Positions 17,774 to 27,139 of a stretch of 64,000 nucleotides of DNA are shown here, piece after piece. A program made the translations under genes and the position numbers. Under the pieces are notes generated by a model, which worked only from the letters and a program-made list of their open reading frames with translations, made no database searches and was not told the DNA's origin. Positions within the stretch are counted from its first letter, which is position 1. Every line of letters begins with the position of its first letter. Source of the DNA: Planctomycetia bacterium (lineage in GTDB: Bacteria > Planctomycetota > Phycisphaerae > UBA1845 > UTPLA1); NCBI GenBank assembly GCA_015075745.1, contig JABTTW010000001.1:3224001-3288000 (forward strand), written 5' to 3'.

Positions 17774-18194
17774 CCGGTGACCTCTTCATCGTTGATCGGA
17801 CGTGGCGGGGGAGTCGACGGCTGTCGCATCGCTCTCGCATTCATCAGCTCGTCACTTTTCGGAAGTGGTGCGGCCCGATTCGCAATTCTCCATACCCGTA
17901 ACCTGCGTTTTACCGCTCGTCCCCCGCGTTTTAGTGAGTGCCAGTTCCCGTTGCGTGATACGCATTTCAACGGCACCGCATAATCCCACCCTTCGGCACG
18001 CGCGATTTATCTTCACATCAAAGGCGAAATCGCAGGTGCGCCGGGCATATTATCAGATGAACACAATTACTTTGTGCGGGGACTCCGTTCGGCCCGGTCG
18101 TTGCTGAATGTCGAAAGAGATTTTCGCATCCGCAGGGGATGTGACTCTTGCGAGAACGGCTGCCCGAGAGGGGCGGGCACAAAGGGGGTTATTC
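17774..18194. other. Intergenic region upstream of PEP-CTERM gene
   Basis: A 421-base gap after obgE with no supported gene. A TATTAT box near 18048 could be a -10 element but has no clear -35 partner. Confidence 0.4.
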
Positions 18195-19037
18195 ATGATG
18201 AAGATATTGGGCAGAATCGCACTCGTTTGCGCTTTGGCTTCGCTCGGCTCGGCCGGCGTCGCCAAGGCACAAATCGGCGAGCCGCAGGGCTCGTTTAACA
18301 TCACGGTCAAGCAGGGCATGAATGTCATCGCCAGTGACACCGTGACCATCGGCATGGGCGGAGAGCTCTCCGACCTGAAGGCCACGTTTCAGGACGGTGA
18401 TCCTGAAAGCTTTACCCAGATCGGCACGATCGGCGGAGGAAGTTCGCCGATCATCCTGAAGGTCACCACCGACGGTGATCCGAGCTTCCGCGTCGCCCAC
18501 TGGTACATCGACGTGCCGGTGAGCCTAATGAACATCGACGCGCCCGGCCCGACTTCGCTGTTCCAGCCCGGAGCCGGCGACATCGAAGTGACCATTTCGA
18601 GCTTTGAGTTTGACAACCTGGCCCTGGCCATGCCGTTCATGCTCAACAGCCCGAACTACTACACCTCGTACATGCGTGACTTCAATGGCCACTTCTACAA
18701 CACGCCCGGCACCCATGCCTACAACCAGTTCGGCAACGGACTGATCGACGTGCAGGTGCCCGGTTCGTTGTACACCGATGGCACGGCGAATCCTTATCAG
18801 TTCGACGTGCTGGCCAGCGGCGTCAGCTCTTCGTGGACGTGGAAGAACATCCTCGCCCCGACGAACGCGACAAAGGTGACGAACCAGTTCGGCAACCTGC
18901 TGAACCCGTTCGATCCCGGTTATGTCTTTGAACTCGGCCTGTCGGTGGCCTTCGTGCAGATACCGGAGCCCGGTACGCTGTCACTGCTGGTCCCGGCCGC
19001 CCTGATGGTCATCCGCCGCCGCCGCAAGCGGTGCTAA
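18195..19037 (+). CDS. PEP-CTERM sorted secreted protein
   Basis: A 280-residue protein with an N-terminal signal peptide (cleavage near AKAQIG) and a C-terminal IPEPGTLSLL followed by a hydrophobic helix and RRRRK, the PEP-CTERM sorting signal processed by exosortase systems. The mature part is beta-rich, with many Asn, Thr and Gly, and has no recognised enzymatic motif. Expected location: cell surface or extracellular matrix. AAAGGGGG lies eight bases before the start. A strong terminator follows at 19071-19107. Confidence 0.88.
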   Translation: MMKILGRIALVCALASLGSAGVAKAQIGEPQGSFNITVKQGMNVIASDTVTIGMGGELSDLKATFQDGDPESFTQIGTIGGGSSPIILKVTTDGDPSFRVAHWYIDVPVSLMNIDAPGPTSLFQPGAGDIEVTISSFEFDNLALAMPFMLNSPNYYTSYMRDFNGHFYNTPGTHAYNQFGNGLIDVQVPGSLYTDGTANPYQFDVLASGVSSSWTWKNILAPTNATKVTNQFGNLLNPFDPGYVFELGLSVAFVQIPEPGTLSLLVPAALMVIRRRRKRC

Positions 19038-19070
19038 AGACCCACAGTCGCCACACTTCATGCACGACGC

Positions 19071-19107
19071 AGAGCCGGTACCCAGTACCGGCTCTTCGTC
19101 ATTTTTA
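19071..19107 (+). terminator. Rho-independent terminator after PEP-CTERM gene
   Basis: Perfect 11-base arms AGAGCCGGTAC and GTACCGGCTCT around a three-base loop, followed shortly by a short T-run (CATTTTTACG). Confidence 0.8.
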
Positions 19108-19257
19108 CGGCGTTACCGGCACCACCGCATCGCAAACGGCGCCCACGGAAATGATTTTCATCGCCCAATGGAACCAACTCCCGAATTTCCCGTCTAAGAA
19201 ACCGGCCGCTCGCGCGTCATACTGTCTGACGGGGACCGGGCGGCAGCGGGAGATGCG

Positions 19258-19758
19258 ATGAATCGCCCAGAGCGAAGCAGGTGGATCACCGAGGCCCTCG
19301 ATCAGTACGAGGGCCGCCTCGTCCGCTATGCCAATCGGCTGACCGGTAACCTCGACCAGGCTCGCGATGTCGTACAGGAGACCTTCGCCCGGCTCTGCGG
19401 GCAGGACCCCGGTGCGCTCAACGGCCGACTCGGGCCCTGGCTCTTCGCGGTCTGCCGCAACCGGGCGATCGAGATTCGACGAAAGGACCGCCGCATGTAT
19501 GCAGCCGGAGAGTTAACGATGGAGAGCATGGCTGACGACGCCGTGACACCGGCCGAGTCAGCCGAAGACCGTGAACAGTCGGGCGGCATCCTGCGGCATC
19601 TGGCGAGCCTGCCGGACAGCCAGCAGGAAGTCGTCCGGCTGAAGTTTCAGGAATCGATGAGCTACCGCGAGATCAGCGAAGTGACCGGTCACAGCGTCAG
19701 CAACGTGGGCTTCCTCCTGCACACGGCGTTGAAGACCCTCCGCGAGAAGATGACGTAG
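19258..19758 (+). CDS. ECF-type RNA polymerase sigma factor
   Basis: A 166-residue protein. Region 2 is visible as QARDVVQETFARL, and region 4 as LPDSQQEVVRLKF, then YREISEVTGHSVSNVGFLLHTAL, a helix-turn-helix for the -35 box. It belongs to the two-domain ECF group. The VWA protein 160 bases downstream begins with an anti-sigma-like region and a membrane helix, so the pair probably works as sigma factor and membrane-held regulator; that link is inferred from order. Confidence 0.9.
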   Translation: MNRPERSRWITEALDQYEGRLVRYANRLTGNLDQARDVVQETFARLCGQDPGALNGRLGPWLFAVCRNRAIEIRRKDRRMYAAGELTMESMADDAVTPAESAEDREQSGGILRHLASLPDSQQEVVRLKFQESMSYREISEVTGHSVSNVGFLLHTALKTLREKMT

Positions 19759-19917
19759 GGTGGGCTTGGCCCACCAATTCTTCGGCAGAGCGCCGATTGA
19801 GATTCCTGTAGCGCCACCCCTTGTGGGTGGCGAGGAACGCCGCAAGTGAACGCGAGACTCTTGAATGTGACGACCCCACGGAATCGAATTCGTGGACTTT
19901 GAAAGTGAGAACGTGCC

Positions 19918-22362
19918 ATGAACGCCCAATTCGACGAAGCCAAACTGACCGCCTACGCCCTCGGCGAACTCGACGAGGCCGACCGCGCCGACATCGAGCG
20001 CCTGCTGGACGAGTCGCCCGACGCCCGCGACGAGGTGGAATCAATCCGCAGCGTGGCGGGCCTGCTGACGGAGGAACTCTCCGCCGAACCGACGGCGGCG
20101 CTGAACGCAACGCATCGGCAGCAGATCGAGGCGACGCTGCTGGCCGGAAAGATACGCAAGTGGGCCTCTAGGGCACTGGCCGCGTCGTTTCTGCTTGCAG
20201 TGGTTGGCGTGTCGGTCTCGTATTTCATGCCCAGTTTAAGCAGAGCCCGCGACCTCGAGGGTAAACTCAGCGCGCAGCTCAATCGCCTCGGCAATGCAAT
20301 GTACGTTTACGCGGATAACGACTCACAGCCGAAACAAGAGAGACAACTTGCATATGGCGGACCGGTGCCTCAACCCAGCGGCGGCGCGCAGTTGCTCGGC
20401 GGGGGAGGAAGAGACTCGTCCATTAGTTCGAGTGGGTATTCTGTCAACATGAGAGGTCGTAGCGATGCGTGCCTGGTACCGGGCGGCGAGCCGTCACAGA
20501 GCAATATGGAAATCGATGCCGGCGGGAGCCAACTTTCGAAGAAGGGATGCAAGATATTCGGGTTGGAGGACATGGCGTTCACAGAGCCGCAGCTTCGCGG
20601 CCAAGAAATAAGACTTGATCAAATTGGCCAAGGCACAAATCCGCAGGGCGGCCTCGGTGGCGGGAGGTTCCTACGAAGGAGTGGCCAGGGGCTGCGCAAG
20701 GACGAAAACGGTCTTTGGGTTTACATGGATGTCAATGCCGACCCTGCCGGTAGATACTCGCAAAAGTGGCCTGAGATCGTCGCCAAGCGCCCGGCGAGCG
20801 AGGGTGATGACGAAACACTTCATTCACTCGGCTATATCGTCGGAAGCCCTGAACTGCCAAATGATCGCGATTCCGAGAATCCCGCCGACCCTTGGTGGAA
20901 CCGCCCGCGCGAAGGCCATCAGCCATACACCGAAAACACCGGCGAGGCCTACGCCCGCATCTTCGACAACCCGTTCCTCCCGGCGATGCAGAATCCGCTG
21001 TCCACCTTCTCCATCGACGTCGATACCGCGTCATACTCCAACATCCGCCGCATGCTCACCGCCGGGCAGCGTCCGCCCGCCGACGCCGTGCGCATCGAGG
21101 AGATGATCAACTACTTCTCCTATGACTACGCGCCGCCGACCGGCGAGCATCCCTTCAGCGTGAACCTGGAGACGGCCTCGTGCCCGTGGAATGAGCAGCA
21201 CCGCCTCGTCCGCGTCGGCCTCAAGGGCGTCGAGATCGAGCCGGCCAAGCGACCGGTCTGCAACCTCGTCTTCCTCATCGACGTTTCCGGCTCGATGGAC
21301 TGCCCCAACAAGCTTCCGCTGGTCAAACAGGCCCTGTCGATGCTCGTCGGTCAGCTTTCGCCCGAGGACCGCGTGGCGATGGTCGTGTATGCCGGTGCAT
21401 CCGGACTGGCACTACCCTCCACCTCGGCGGGCCAGCGCGAGAAGATCCTCGACGCGCTCGATCACTTGAACGCCGGCGGCAGCACCAACGGCGGCGAGGG
21501 AATCCAGCTCGCCTACCAGATCGCCGAACAGAACCGCACCGAGGGCGGCGTCAATCGCGTCATCCTCGCCACCGACGGCGACTTCAACGTCGGCATTACC
21601 GATCAGAAGGACCTCACCAAGCTCATCACCGACGAGGCCAAGAGCGGCGTTTTCCTTTCCGTCCTCGGCTTCGGCATGGGCAACCTTAAGGACGCGACCC
21701 TCGAACAACTCGCCGACAAGGGCAACGGCAACTACGCCTACATCGACACCTTCGCCGAGGCCAAGAAGGTGCTCGTCGATCAGATCGGCGGCACGCTCAT
21801 CACCATCGCCAAGGACGTGAAGATTCAGATCGAGTTCAACCCGGCGCAGGTGGCGCAGTATCGCCTCATCGGCTACGAGAATCGCATGCTCGCCGCCCAG
21901 GATTTCAACGATGACAAGAAGGATGCCGGTGAGATCGGCGCAGGCCACACCGTCACCGCGCTCTACGAGATAGTCCCCACGACAGCGACGCTGGCAGGCG
22001 TGGACACGTTGAAATACCAGACACTGGCGGCAGAGGAATTACGCCCCAGTGATACGCCCGCCAGCAAAGAGACGCTGACGGTCAAGCTCCGCTACAAGCA
22101 GCCCACCGGCCAGACCAGCCAACTGCTCGAAGTCCCGCTCACCGATAACGGCCAGACGTTTGACGCCGCCTCACCGGACCTGCGTTTCGCCGCCTCTGTC
22201 GCCGGTTTCGGCATGCTCCTGCGCAGCAGCCCGCACAAGGGCGACCTGACCTACGACGCCGCAATCGGCATGGCCGTGGCATCGATGGGCCGCGACCCCA
22301 GCGGCCAGCGGAGCGAGTTCATCGACCTGGTCCGAAAGGCCAAAACGATTTCCGGACACTAG
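19918..22362 (+). CDS. VWA domain protein with anti-sigma-like N-terminus and prepilin-like segment
   Basis: An 814-residue protein. Residues 1-80 resemble an anti-sigma or ZAS-like region without zinc ligands (LTAYALGELDEADRADIERL). A membrane helix follows at about 84-107. Then comes FMPSLSRARDLEGK and RLGNAMYVYADND, which matches the segment just after the helix of planctomycete pilin-like proteins. After a Gly/Ser-rich linker the VWA module of the YfbK type begins with FSIDVDTASYSNIRRM, and the metal-ion site DVSGSMD lies near residues 455-461; a YfbK-type C-terminal domain ends it. It follows an ECF sigma factor gene. The role is unknown, probably a membrane sensor or scaffold. Confidence 0.8.
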   Translation: MNAQFDEAKLTAYALGELDEADRADIERLLDESPDARDEVESIRSVAGLLTEELSAEPTAALNATHRQQIEATLLAGKIRKWASRALAASFLLAVVGVSVSYFMPSLSRARDLEGKLSAQLNRLGNAMYVYADNDSQPKQERQLAYGGPVPQPSGGAQLLGGGGRDSSISSSGYSVNMRGRSDACLVPGGEPSQSNMEIDAGGSQLSKKGCKIFGLEDMAFTEPQLRGQEIRLDQIGQGTNPQGGLGGGRFLRRSGQGLRKDENGLWVYMDVNADPAGRYSQKWPEIVAKRPASEGDDETLHSLGYIVGSPELPNDRDSENPADPWWNRPREGHQPYTENTGEAYARIFDNPFLPAMQNPLSTFSIDVDTASYSNIRRMLTAGQRPPADAVRIEEMINYFSYDYAPPTGEHPFSVNLETASCPWNEQHRLVRVGLKGVEIEPAKRPVCNLVFLIDVSGSMDCPNKLPLVKQALSMLVGQLSPEDRVAMVVYAGASGLALPSTSAGQREKILDALDHLNAGGSTNGGEGIQLAYQIAEQNRTEGGVNRVILATDGDFNVGITDQKDLTKLITDEAKSGVFLSVLGFGMGNLKDATLEQLADKGNGNYAYIDTFAEAKKVLVDQIGGTLITIAKDVKIQIEFNPAQVAQYRLIGYENRMLAAQDFNDDKKDAGEIGAGHTVTALYEIVPTTATLAGVDTLKYQTLAAEELRPSDTPASKETLTVKLRYKQPTGQTSQLLEVPLTDNGQTFDAASPDLRFAASVAGFGMLLRSSPHKGDLTYDAAIGMAVASMGRDPSGQRSEFIDLVRKAKTISGH

Positions 22363-22393
22363 TCGGCCGCGAGCCTGTGCAACCATCCACATA

Positions 22394-22450
22394 CCGCCGC
22401 CGGTCCGCCCCGTAATAACCCGGCGGGCCGCGGCGGACTGTTTTTTTTTT
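22394..22450 (+). terminator. Terminator after the VWA gene
   Basis: A GC-rich hairpin (left arm from CCGCCGCCGGTCCGCC, right arm GGCGGGCCGCGGCGG) is followed by a run of eleven T residues starting just before 22441. Confidence 0.8.
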
Positions 22451-22626
22451 CGCCGATTCGTTCCCTTTTCGACGTTTCATCAGGTAGAATCAACAACCGC
22501 GTCGGGCGGCTTTCCCCGCAGCGAGTATGCGGTGGATTCGCCCTGCCTGACATGGGTATTTGGAGGTGGCAGACCAGCCCGATGGGGACGGCGGGCAATC
22601 ACCACATTCGTGGCATTCCTCGCAGG

Positions 22627-24309
22627 ATGAATACTACTATGGATCAAAGAACACAGTCAGGGCATTCACTTGTCCGCGCCATCGGCGCCATGGTCATCAT
22701 CGCGTCGGCGGCAACGGCCTCGGCGCAAAACCGCACCATCGACGGCACCGGCAACAACATGAGCCACGGCGTCTGGGGCAGCACGAATCAGCATCTCGAT
22801 CGTGTCGGCCCGGCCGCTTATGCCGACGGCATGTCCATGCCGGCCGGCGGCTCTCGCCCCAGCGCGCGCGCAGTGAGTAACGGTATCGCCGCACAGACCG
22901 GCTCGATCGTCAACGATCGAATGCTCAGCGACTGGGTCTGGCAGTGGGGACAGTTTCTCGATCACGATCTGGACCTGACCGACGCCGCCAGCCCGGCCGA
23001 GTCGTTTCCGATTCCCGTTCCGATGGGTGATCCGTTCTTCGATCCGTTCAACACCGGGACGCAGACCATTCCCTTGAGCCGCTCGGCCTATGACCCGGTC
23101 ACCGGGTCAATTAATGCCCGTCAGCAGATGAACCAGATCACCTCGTGGATCGACGCGTCAAACGTTTATGGCTCCGATATGACACGCGCCAATGCGCTGC
23201 GAACCATGTCCGGCGGCCGTCTTGCCACCAGCGCCGGCGACCTGCTTCCGTTCAACACCGGCGGCCTGCCCAACGCAGGCGGCACGAGCGCGTCGCTCTT
23301 CCTCGCCGGAGACATTCGCTCGAATGAGCAGTCCGGCCTCGCCGCGACCCACACCCTCTTCGTCCGCGAGCACAACCGCCTCGCCGACCAGATCGCGACC
23401 GCCAACCCCGGCATGAACGATGAGGACATCTACCAGCAGGCGCGCAAGATCGTCGGCGCCCAGTTGCAGGTCATCACCTATAACGAGTTTCTCCCGGCCC
23501 TGCTCGGTTCCGCCGCGCCGAGCCCGATGTCGATCGGCTACGACGACTCCATCAACCCCAACATCATGAATGAGTTCGCCAATGCCTGTTACCGCGTCGG
23601 CCACACCATGCTCTCGCCGACGATTCTGCGACTCGACAACGCGGGCAACGTGATTCCGCAGGGCAACCTGGCCCTTCAAGACGCCTTTTTCAACCCCAAC
23701 AACATCATCAACGGCGGCGGCATCGACCCGATCCTCAAGGGCCTCGCTTCGCAGGCCATGCAGGAGATCGATAACCAGATTGTCGACGACGTCCGAAACT
23801 TCCTCTTCGGCCCTCCCGGCTCCGGCGGCATGGACCTGGCCTCACTCAACATCCAGCGCGGCCGCGACCACGGCCTGCCGGACTACAATTCGACGCGCGT
23901 GATGATGGGCCTGACCTCCGTCTCCAGCTTCGCGGACATTTCGAGCGACCCGGCGGTGCAGGCGGCCCTGATGTCGCTTTACGGAACGGTGAACGATATC
24001 GATCTGTGGGTCGGCGCCCTGGCCGAGGATCATCTGGCCGGCTCAAGCGTCGGCGAACTGATCGCCGCGGTCCTGAGCGAGCAGTTCATGCGTCTCCGCG
24101 ACGGCGACCGCTACTGGTACGAGCGCGACGACTTCTTCGTGAACAACCCCTCGCTGCTCGCAGAGCTGCAGGCCACGCGCCTCTCCGACATCATCCGCCG
24201 CAACAGCGACATCACCAACATCCAGGACAACGTCTTCCTCATCCCCGAACCGGCCACGCTCGGTCTGCTGGTGTTTGGCGGTCTGCTGCTCCGGGAGCGC
24301 CGGCGCTAA
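22627..24309 (+). CDS. Animal-type heme peroxidase with PEP-CTERM anchor
   Basis: A 560-residue protein. After a signal peptide (cleavage near ASAQNR) comes an animal-type heme peroxidase domain: QWGQFLDHDLDLT contains the distal His and a calcium site, RSNEQSGLAATHTLFVREHN the catalytic Arg region, and CYRVGHTMLSP the proximal His. The C-terminus has IPEPATLGLL, a hydrophobic helix and RERRR, a PEP-CTERM sorting signal. It would oxidise substrates with hydrogen peroxide outside the cell or in the outer layers. The start is the ATG at 22627; the ATG at 22639, better placed after AGGA, is an alternative. Confidence 0.88.
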   Translation: MNTTMDQRTQSGHSLVRAIGAMVIIASAATASAQNRTIDGTGNNMSHGVWGSTNQHLDRVGPAAYADGMSMPAGGSRPSARAVSNGIAAQTGSIVNDRMLSDWVWQWGQFLDHDLDLTDAASPAESFPIPVPMGDPFFDPFNTGTQTIPLSRSAYDPVTGSINARQQMNQITSWIDASNVYGSDMTRANALRTMSGGRLATSAGDLLPFNTGGLPNAGGTSASLFLAGDIRSNEQSGLAATHTLFVREHNRLADQIATANPGMNDEDIYQQARKIVGAQLQVITYNEFLPALLGSAAPSPMSIGYDDSINPNIMNEFANACYRVGHTMLSPTILRLDNAGNVIPQGNLALQDAFFNPNNIINGGGIDPILKGLASQAMQEIDNQIVDDVRNFLFGPPGSGGMDLASLNIQRGRDHGLPDYNSTRVMMGLTSVSSFADISSDPAVQAALMSLYGTVNDIDLWVGALAEDHLAGSSVGELIAAVLSEQFMRLRDGDRYWYERDDFFVNNPSLLAELQATRLSDIIRRNSDITNIQDNVFLIPEPATLGLLVFGGLLLRERRR

Positions 24310-24380
24310 TGTACTGACAGGGAGCAATCGAGGCGAAGCATCGCCCTCGTCAGTGCCTTCGTGTCAAACCCGTAGCGAGA

Positions 24381-24614
24381 TTAAAGGGCGTAGTCGTAGA
24401 GCGGCACGTTTCCGGAAGGCGCATCCACGGACGAGAGAATCTGTTCAATGTGCCGGACCGTCTCCGGGCTGAGAAGTGAATCTCCGCATACCGAACAGAC
24501 TTCCGCCGGGACACCGTCGATCACCACCAATTGCCCTTTATGGCGCACCGTGTGCGCAATCAGTTTGTCCTGATACTCTCCGGGGCATCCTTGGAATGAG
24601 CATCTCGCCATCAT
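24381..24614 (-). CDS. YgiT-type zinc finger protein (solitary antitoxin-like)
   Basis: A 77-residue protein. Two Cys pairs (CSFQGC and CSVCG), separated by VIDGVPAEV, form the YgiT/MqsA N-terminal zinc finger; the C-terminal half is a helix (SPETVRHIEQILSS). In classical pairs such a protein is the antitoxin partner of a DUF4258 or MqsR-type toxin. No toxin gene is next to it: the upstream neighbour is a GIY-YIG protein 92 bases away. The start is the ATG at 24614, one codon before a second ATG. Confidence 0.75.
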   Translation of the reverse strand: MMARCSFQGCPGEYQDKLIAHTVRHKGQLVVIDGVPAEVCSVCGDSLLSPETVRHIEQILSSVDAPSGNVPLYDYAL

Positions 24615-24706
24615 TTTCCACTTTCGATTGGCGTCACCCATCGAGGAGGCGGCGGAACATACGCCGTAATTGAAAGCGCTCCTTGCGCCTACCAGCATGC
24701 AGATTT

Positions 24707-25510
24707 CTAGTTCTCATTTAGACCGAACACCCGGCTCCCGAGCTTCCTCTTGGTCAGTGCCTCGTGAGCAAGCACTTCGTCACGCGTCGCATTGTGTTCA
24801 AGCACGCGAAGGATCGAAAACTGAAAGTGGCGGTACCGATGGGGATATTTGCTGAGCAGGTCCTTTAAGCGTTTGTTTCCGCCGGAAGGGTTCTTGCCGT
24901 AAGCCTTCCATCGATTCCAGATTCCGCCCGCGCCGTAGGCGCTGCCGATGTACTGCATTCCCGACCGTGTATCGAGAATCATGTAAATTCCACTGACGCT
25001 GGATAACATACGCTGAAGCTCTCGATTAGCATCCGAATGTCGGACCATTGTTGAAAGCTTGTCAAAATTCAGGACAAGGTTGTAATAGCCCGGAAACTCC
25101 ATCACGTAGCCACGCGGCAGAACCTCGGCGATTTCCTTATTGCCCTGCCGGTGCAACCACTGCGCCCAAGAACGTGTGCCCATTCCCCAGTTCACGATCA
25201 GCCTGAGCTTCAAATCGTCATATCCTGGCAGCTCCCGTGTCTTGTATCGAAACCCCCTTTGCCTTCCACTTCGTCGGGATATTACTTCCCATGCGCCGAC
25301 GAACTTCGCGAACTTATCCCTTTCCGCGATGAAGCTGATAATGTATCGTGCGCTACCGAAGACATCCCAGGCTTGCCCGTTTTGATAGCTTTCGAATCGT
25401 CCAGTTTGATAGAGTTCCCAGAGGTCTTTGCGCATGTCTTTGTGCCGGACGACCTTCGTCTCAATGTTGCTCCTAAATGAACTAAACTGCTCAAGATCGA
25501 GGATGTTCAT
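24707..25510 (-). CDS. GIY-YIG domain protein with unknown N-terminal domain
   Basis: A 267-residue protein. The C-terminal third is a GIY-YIG nuclease-like domain: SGIYMILDTRSGMQYIGSAYG holds both signature strands, followed by an Arg in WNRWKAY; a conserved Glu (ATRDEVLAHEAL) may be the metal ligand. About 170 N-terminal residues form a separate domain with a YNLVLNFDKL segment that I do not recognise. It could be a stand-alone endonuclease. Sequence in and around it is less GC-rich than the flanks, and the neighbour is a YgiT-like gene, so the pair may be acquired. Confidence 0.82.
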   Translation of the reverse strand: MNILDLEQFSSFRSNIETKVVRHKDMRKDLWELYQTGRFESYQNGQAWDVFGSARYIISFIAERDKFAKFVGAWEVISRRSGRQRGFRYKTRELPGYDDLKLRLIVNWGMGTRSWAQWLHRQGNKEIAEVLPRGYVMEFPGYYNLVLNFDKLSTMVRHSDANRELQRMLSSVSGIYMILDTRSGMQYIGSAYGAGGIWNRWKAYGKNPSGGNKRLKDLLSKYPHRYRHFQFSILRVLEHNATRDEVLAHEALTKRKLGSRVFGLNEN

Positions 25511-25580
25511 GCGTGGAATCTCGTCATTCGATGTGAAGGTTCTTTAGCGAACTAAACTGAAACCGCCCCGCCGCACTCGA

Positions 25581-26984
25581 CTACAGCCGCCCCGCCGTCT
25601 CTCTCGGCAGCCACTTGCCCCAGCCGTTAGTCCCGCAGAACTTGTAGTCGTCCACGATCACCTTTCCCCGCGACAGCGTCGTCCGCGAGAAGCCTGCGAG
25701 GTTCCACCCCTGATACGGCGACCAGTCCGCGTTCGTCTCCATCTTGGCGTGGTCCACCTTGATCTTCTTTTCCGGGTGGATGATGGCGATGTCGGCGTCG
25801 TGGCCCTTCTTGATGACGCCCTTGCGATCACCCAGCCCCATGATCTTCGCCGGCGCCGTGCAGCACTTCTCGACGAAGTCGTTCACCGATAGCCGGTCCT
25901 TCATCACCCCGTGCGTAAAGACGATCGGCAGCAGCGTCTCCAGCCCCGGCATGCCCATCGGGATCTTCGTCCAGTCGCCCTGCCACATCGCCTTCTGCTC
26001 GCGCGTGAAGGTGCAGGTGTCGGTCGAGACCGCGCACACCGTGTCCGCCGATAGTCCCTTCCAAAGCCGCTTCTGATCCGACTTCTTCTTGATCTGCGGA
26101 CAGCAGCCATACAGGTGCCCGTCCGGTCCCTCGAAGAGCGAATCGTCAAGCACCAGGTACTGCGCGCAGGTCTCAGCGAACACGTTCTTGAGCCCGCGCT
26201 TGTGCGCGTCGCGGATGATGTCCGTCCCCTCGGCGGTCGACATATGCACGATGTACAGCCGTCCGCCGGTCACCTCGGCCCACTTCACCGCCCGCTGAAT
26301 CGCCTCCGCCTCGATGTAGTTTGGCCGCGTAATGCCGTGCAGCACCGCGCCGTACTTCTTCATCTCCGCCTCATTGTGGTGCCGCTCGATCAGCTCATCG
26401 AGCACCCGGCTGCTCTCCGCGTGAATCAACAGCATCGCGTCCAGCTCGCGGCACTTCTCCAGCGCCCCGAAGATCGCCGCATCGTCCGACTGCCAGCCCT
26501 CGCGCTCGTAAATCATGAACTCCTTGAACGTGGGGAAGCCCTTCTTCACCATGTCGGCCATCTGGTGCTTGTGCTGGTTCCACTTGGTGACGGCCACGTG
26601 AAAGGTGTAGTCGATGCACGCCTTGCCGTCGGCCTTGGCCATCCAGTTGTCCACCGCCTGCTGAAGCGACTCGTCGCCGTAGGGAATGGCGAAGTCGATC
26701 AGCGTGGTCACGCCGCCGCGCGCCGCCGCCCGCGTGCCGGTGTTGTAGTCGTCGGACGACGTCGTCCCGCAGAAGGGAAGCGCCAGATGCACGTGCACAT
26801 CCACCCCGCCGGGAATGACGTAGTGCCCCTTGGCGTCGATGATCTTCGCCCCGTTCTTGCCGGCCTTCCTGGCCAGCTCCTTGCCGACCGCGGCGATCTT
26901 CTCGCCGACGATGCCGACATCGGCCTTCTCGCTCTTGTTTGCGTTGACGATCGTTCCGTTGGTGATAATCGTGTCGAAGTGCAT
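25581..26984 (-). CDS. hydA: Dihydropyrimidinase
   Basis: A 467-residue cyclic amidohydrolase. Zinc-site features are DVHVHL, the Lys expected to be carbamylated in GFPTFKEFMIYE, His in IHAESSR and IVHMS, and Asp in STDTC. The enzyme opens the ring of dihydrouracil or dihydrothymine, or hydantoins, in pyrimidine breakdown. No other pyrimidine-catabolism gene is adjacent, so the exact substrate is open. The start is the ATG at 26984, with GGAG nine bases upstream; an upstream start at 26999 lies over that site. Confidence 0.9.
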   Translation of the reverse strand: MHFDTIITNGTIVNANKSEKADVGIVGEKIAAVGKELARKAGKNGAKIIDAKGHYVIPGGVDVHVHLALPFCGTTSSDDYNTGTRAAARGGVTTLIDFAIPYGDESLQQAVDNWMAKADGKACIDYTFHVAVTKWNQHKHQMADMVKKGFPTFKEFMIYEREGWQSDDAAIFGALEKCRELDAMLLIHAESSRVLDELIERHHNEAEMKKYGAVLHGITRPNYIEAEAIQRAVKWAEVTGGRLYIVHMSTAEGTDIIRDAHKRGLKNVFAETCAQYLVLDDSLFEGPDGHLYGCCPQIKKKSDQKRLWKGLSADTVCAVSTDTCTFTREQKAMWQGDWTKIPMGMPGLETLLPIVFTHGVMKDRLSVNDFVEKCCTAPAKIMGLGDRKGVIKKGHDADIAIIHPEKKIKVDHAKMETNADWSPYQGWNLAGFSRTTLSRGKVIVDDYKFCGTNGWGKWLPRETAGRL

Positions 26985-27139
26985 AACCGCCTTCTCCAAA
27001 CCTGGATGGATTCCCTGACGATTGATTCCGCCTGCATTGTCTTATTTGTCTGTCAGGGGGTCAATTGCGGGGCCAACCGTCCCGCCGGGGCGAATGAGTT
27101 TCCGAGCCTAAACGAGGATGTGGCTTGGGCCTGTTCTCG

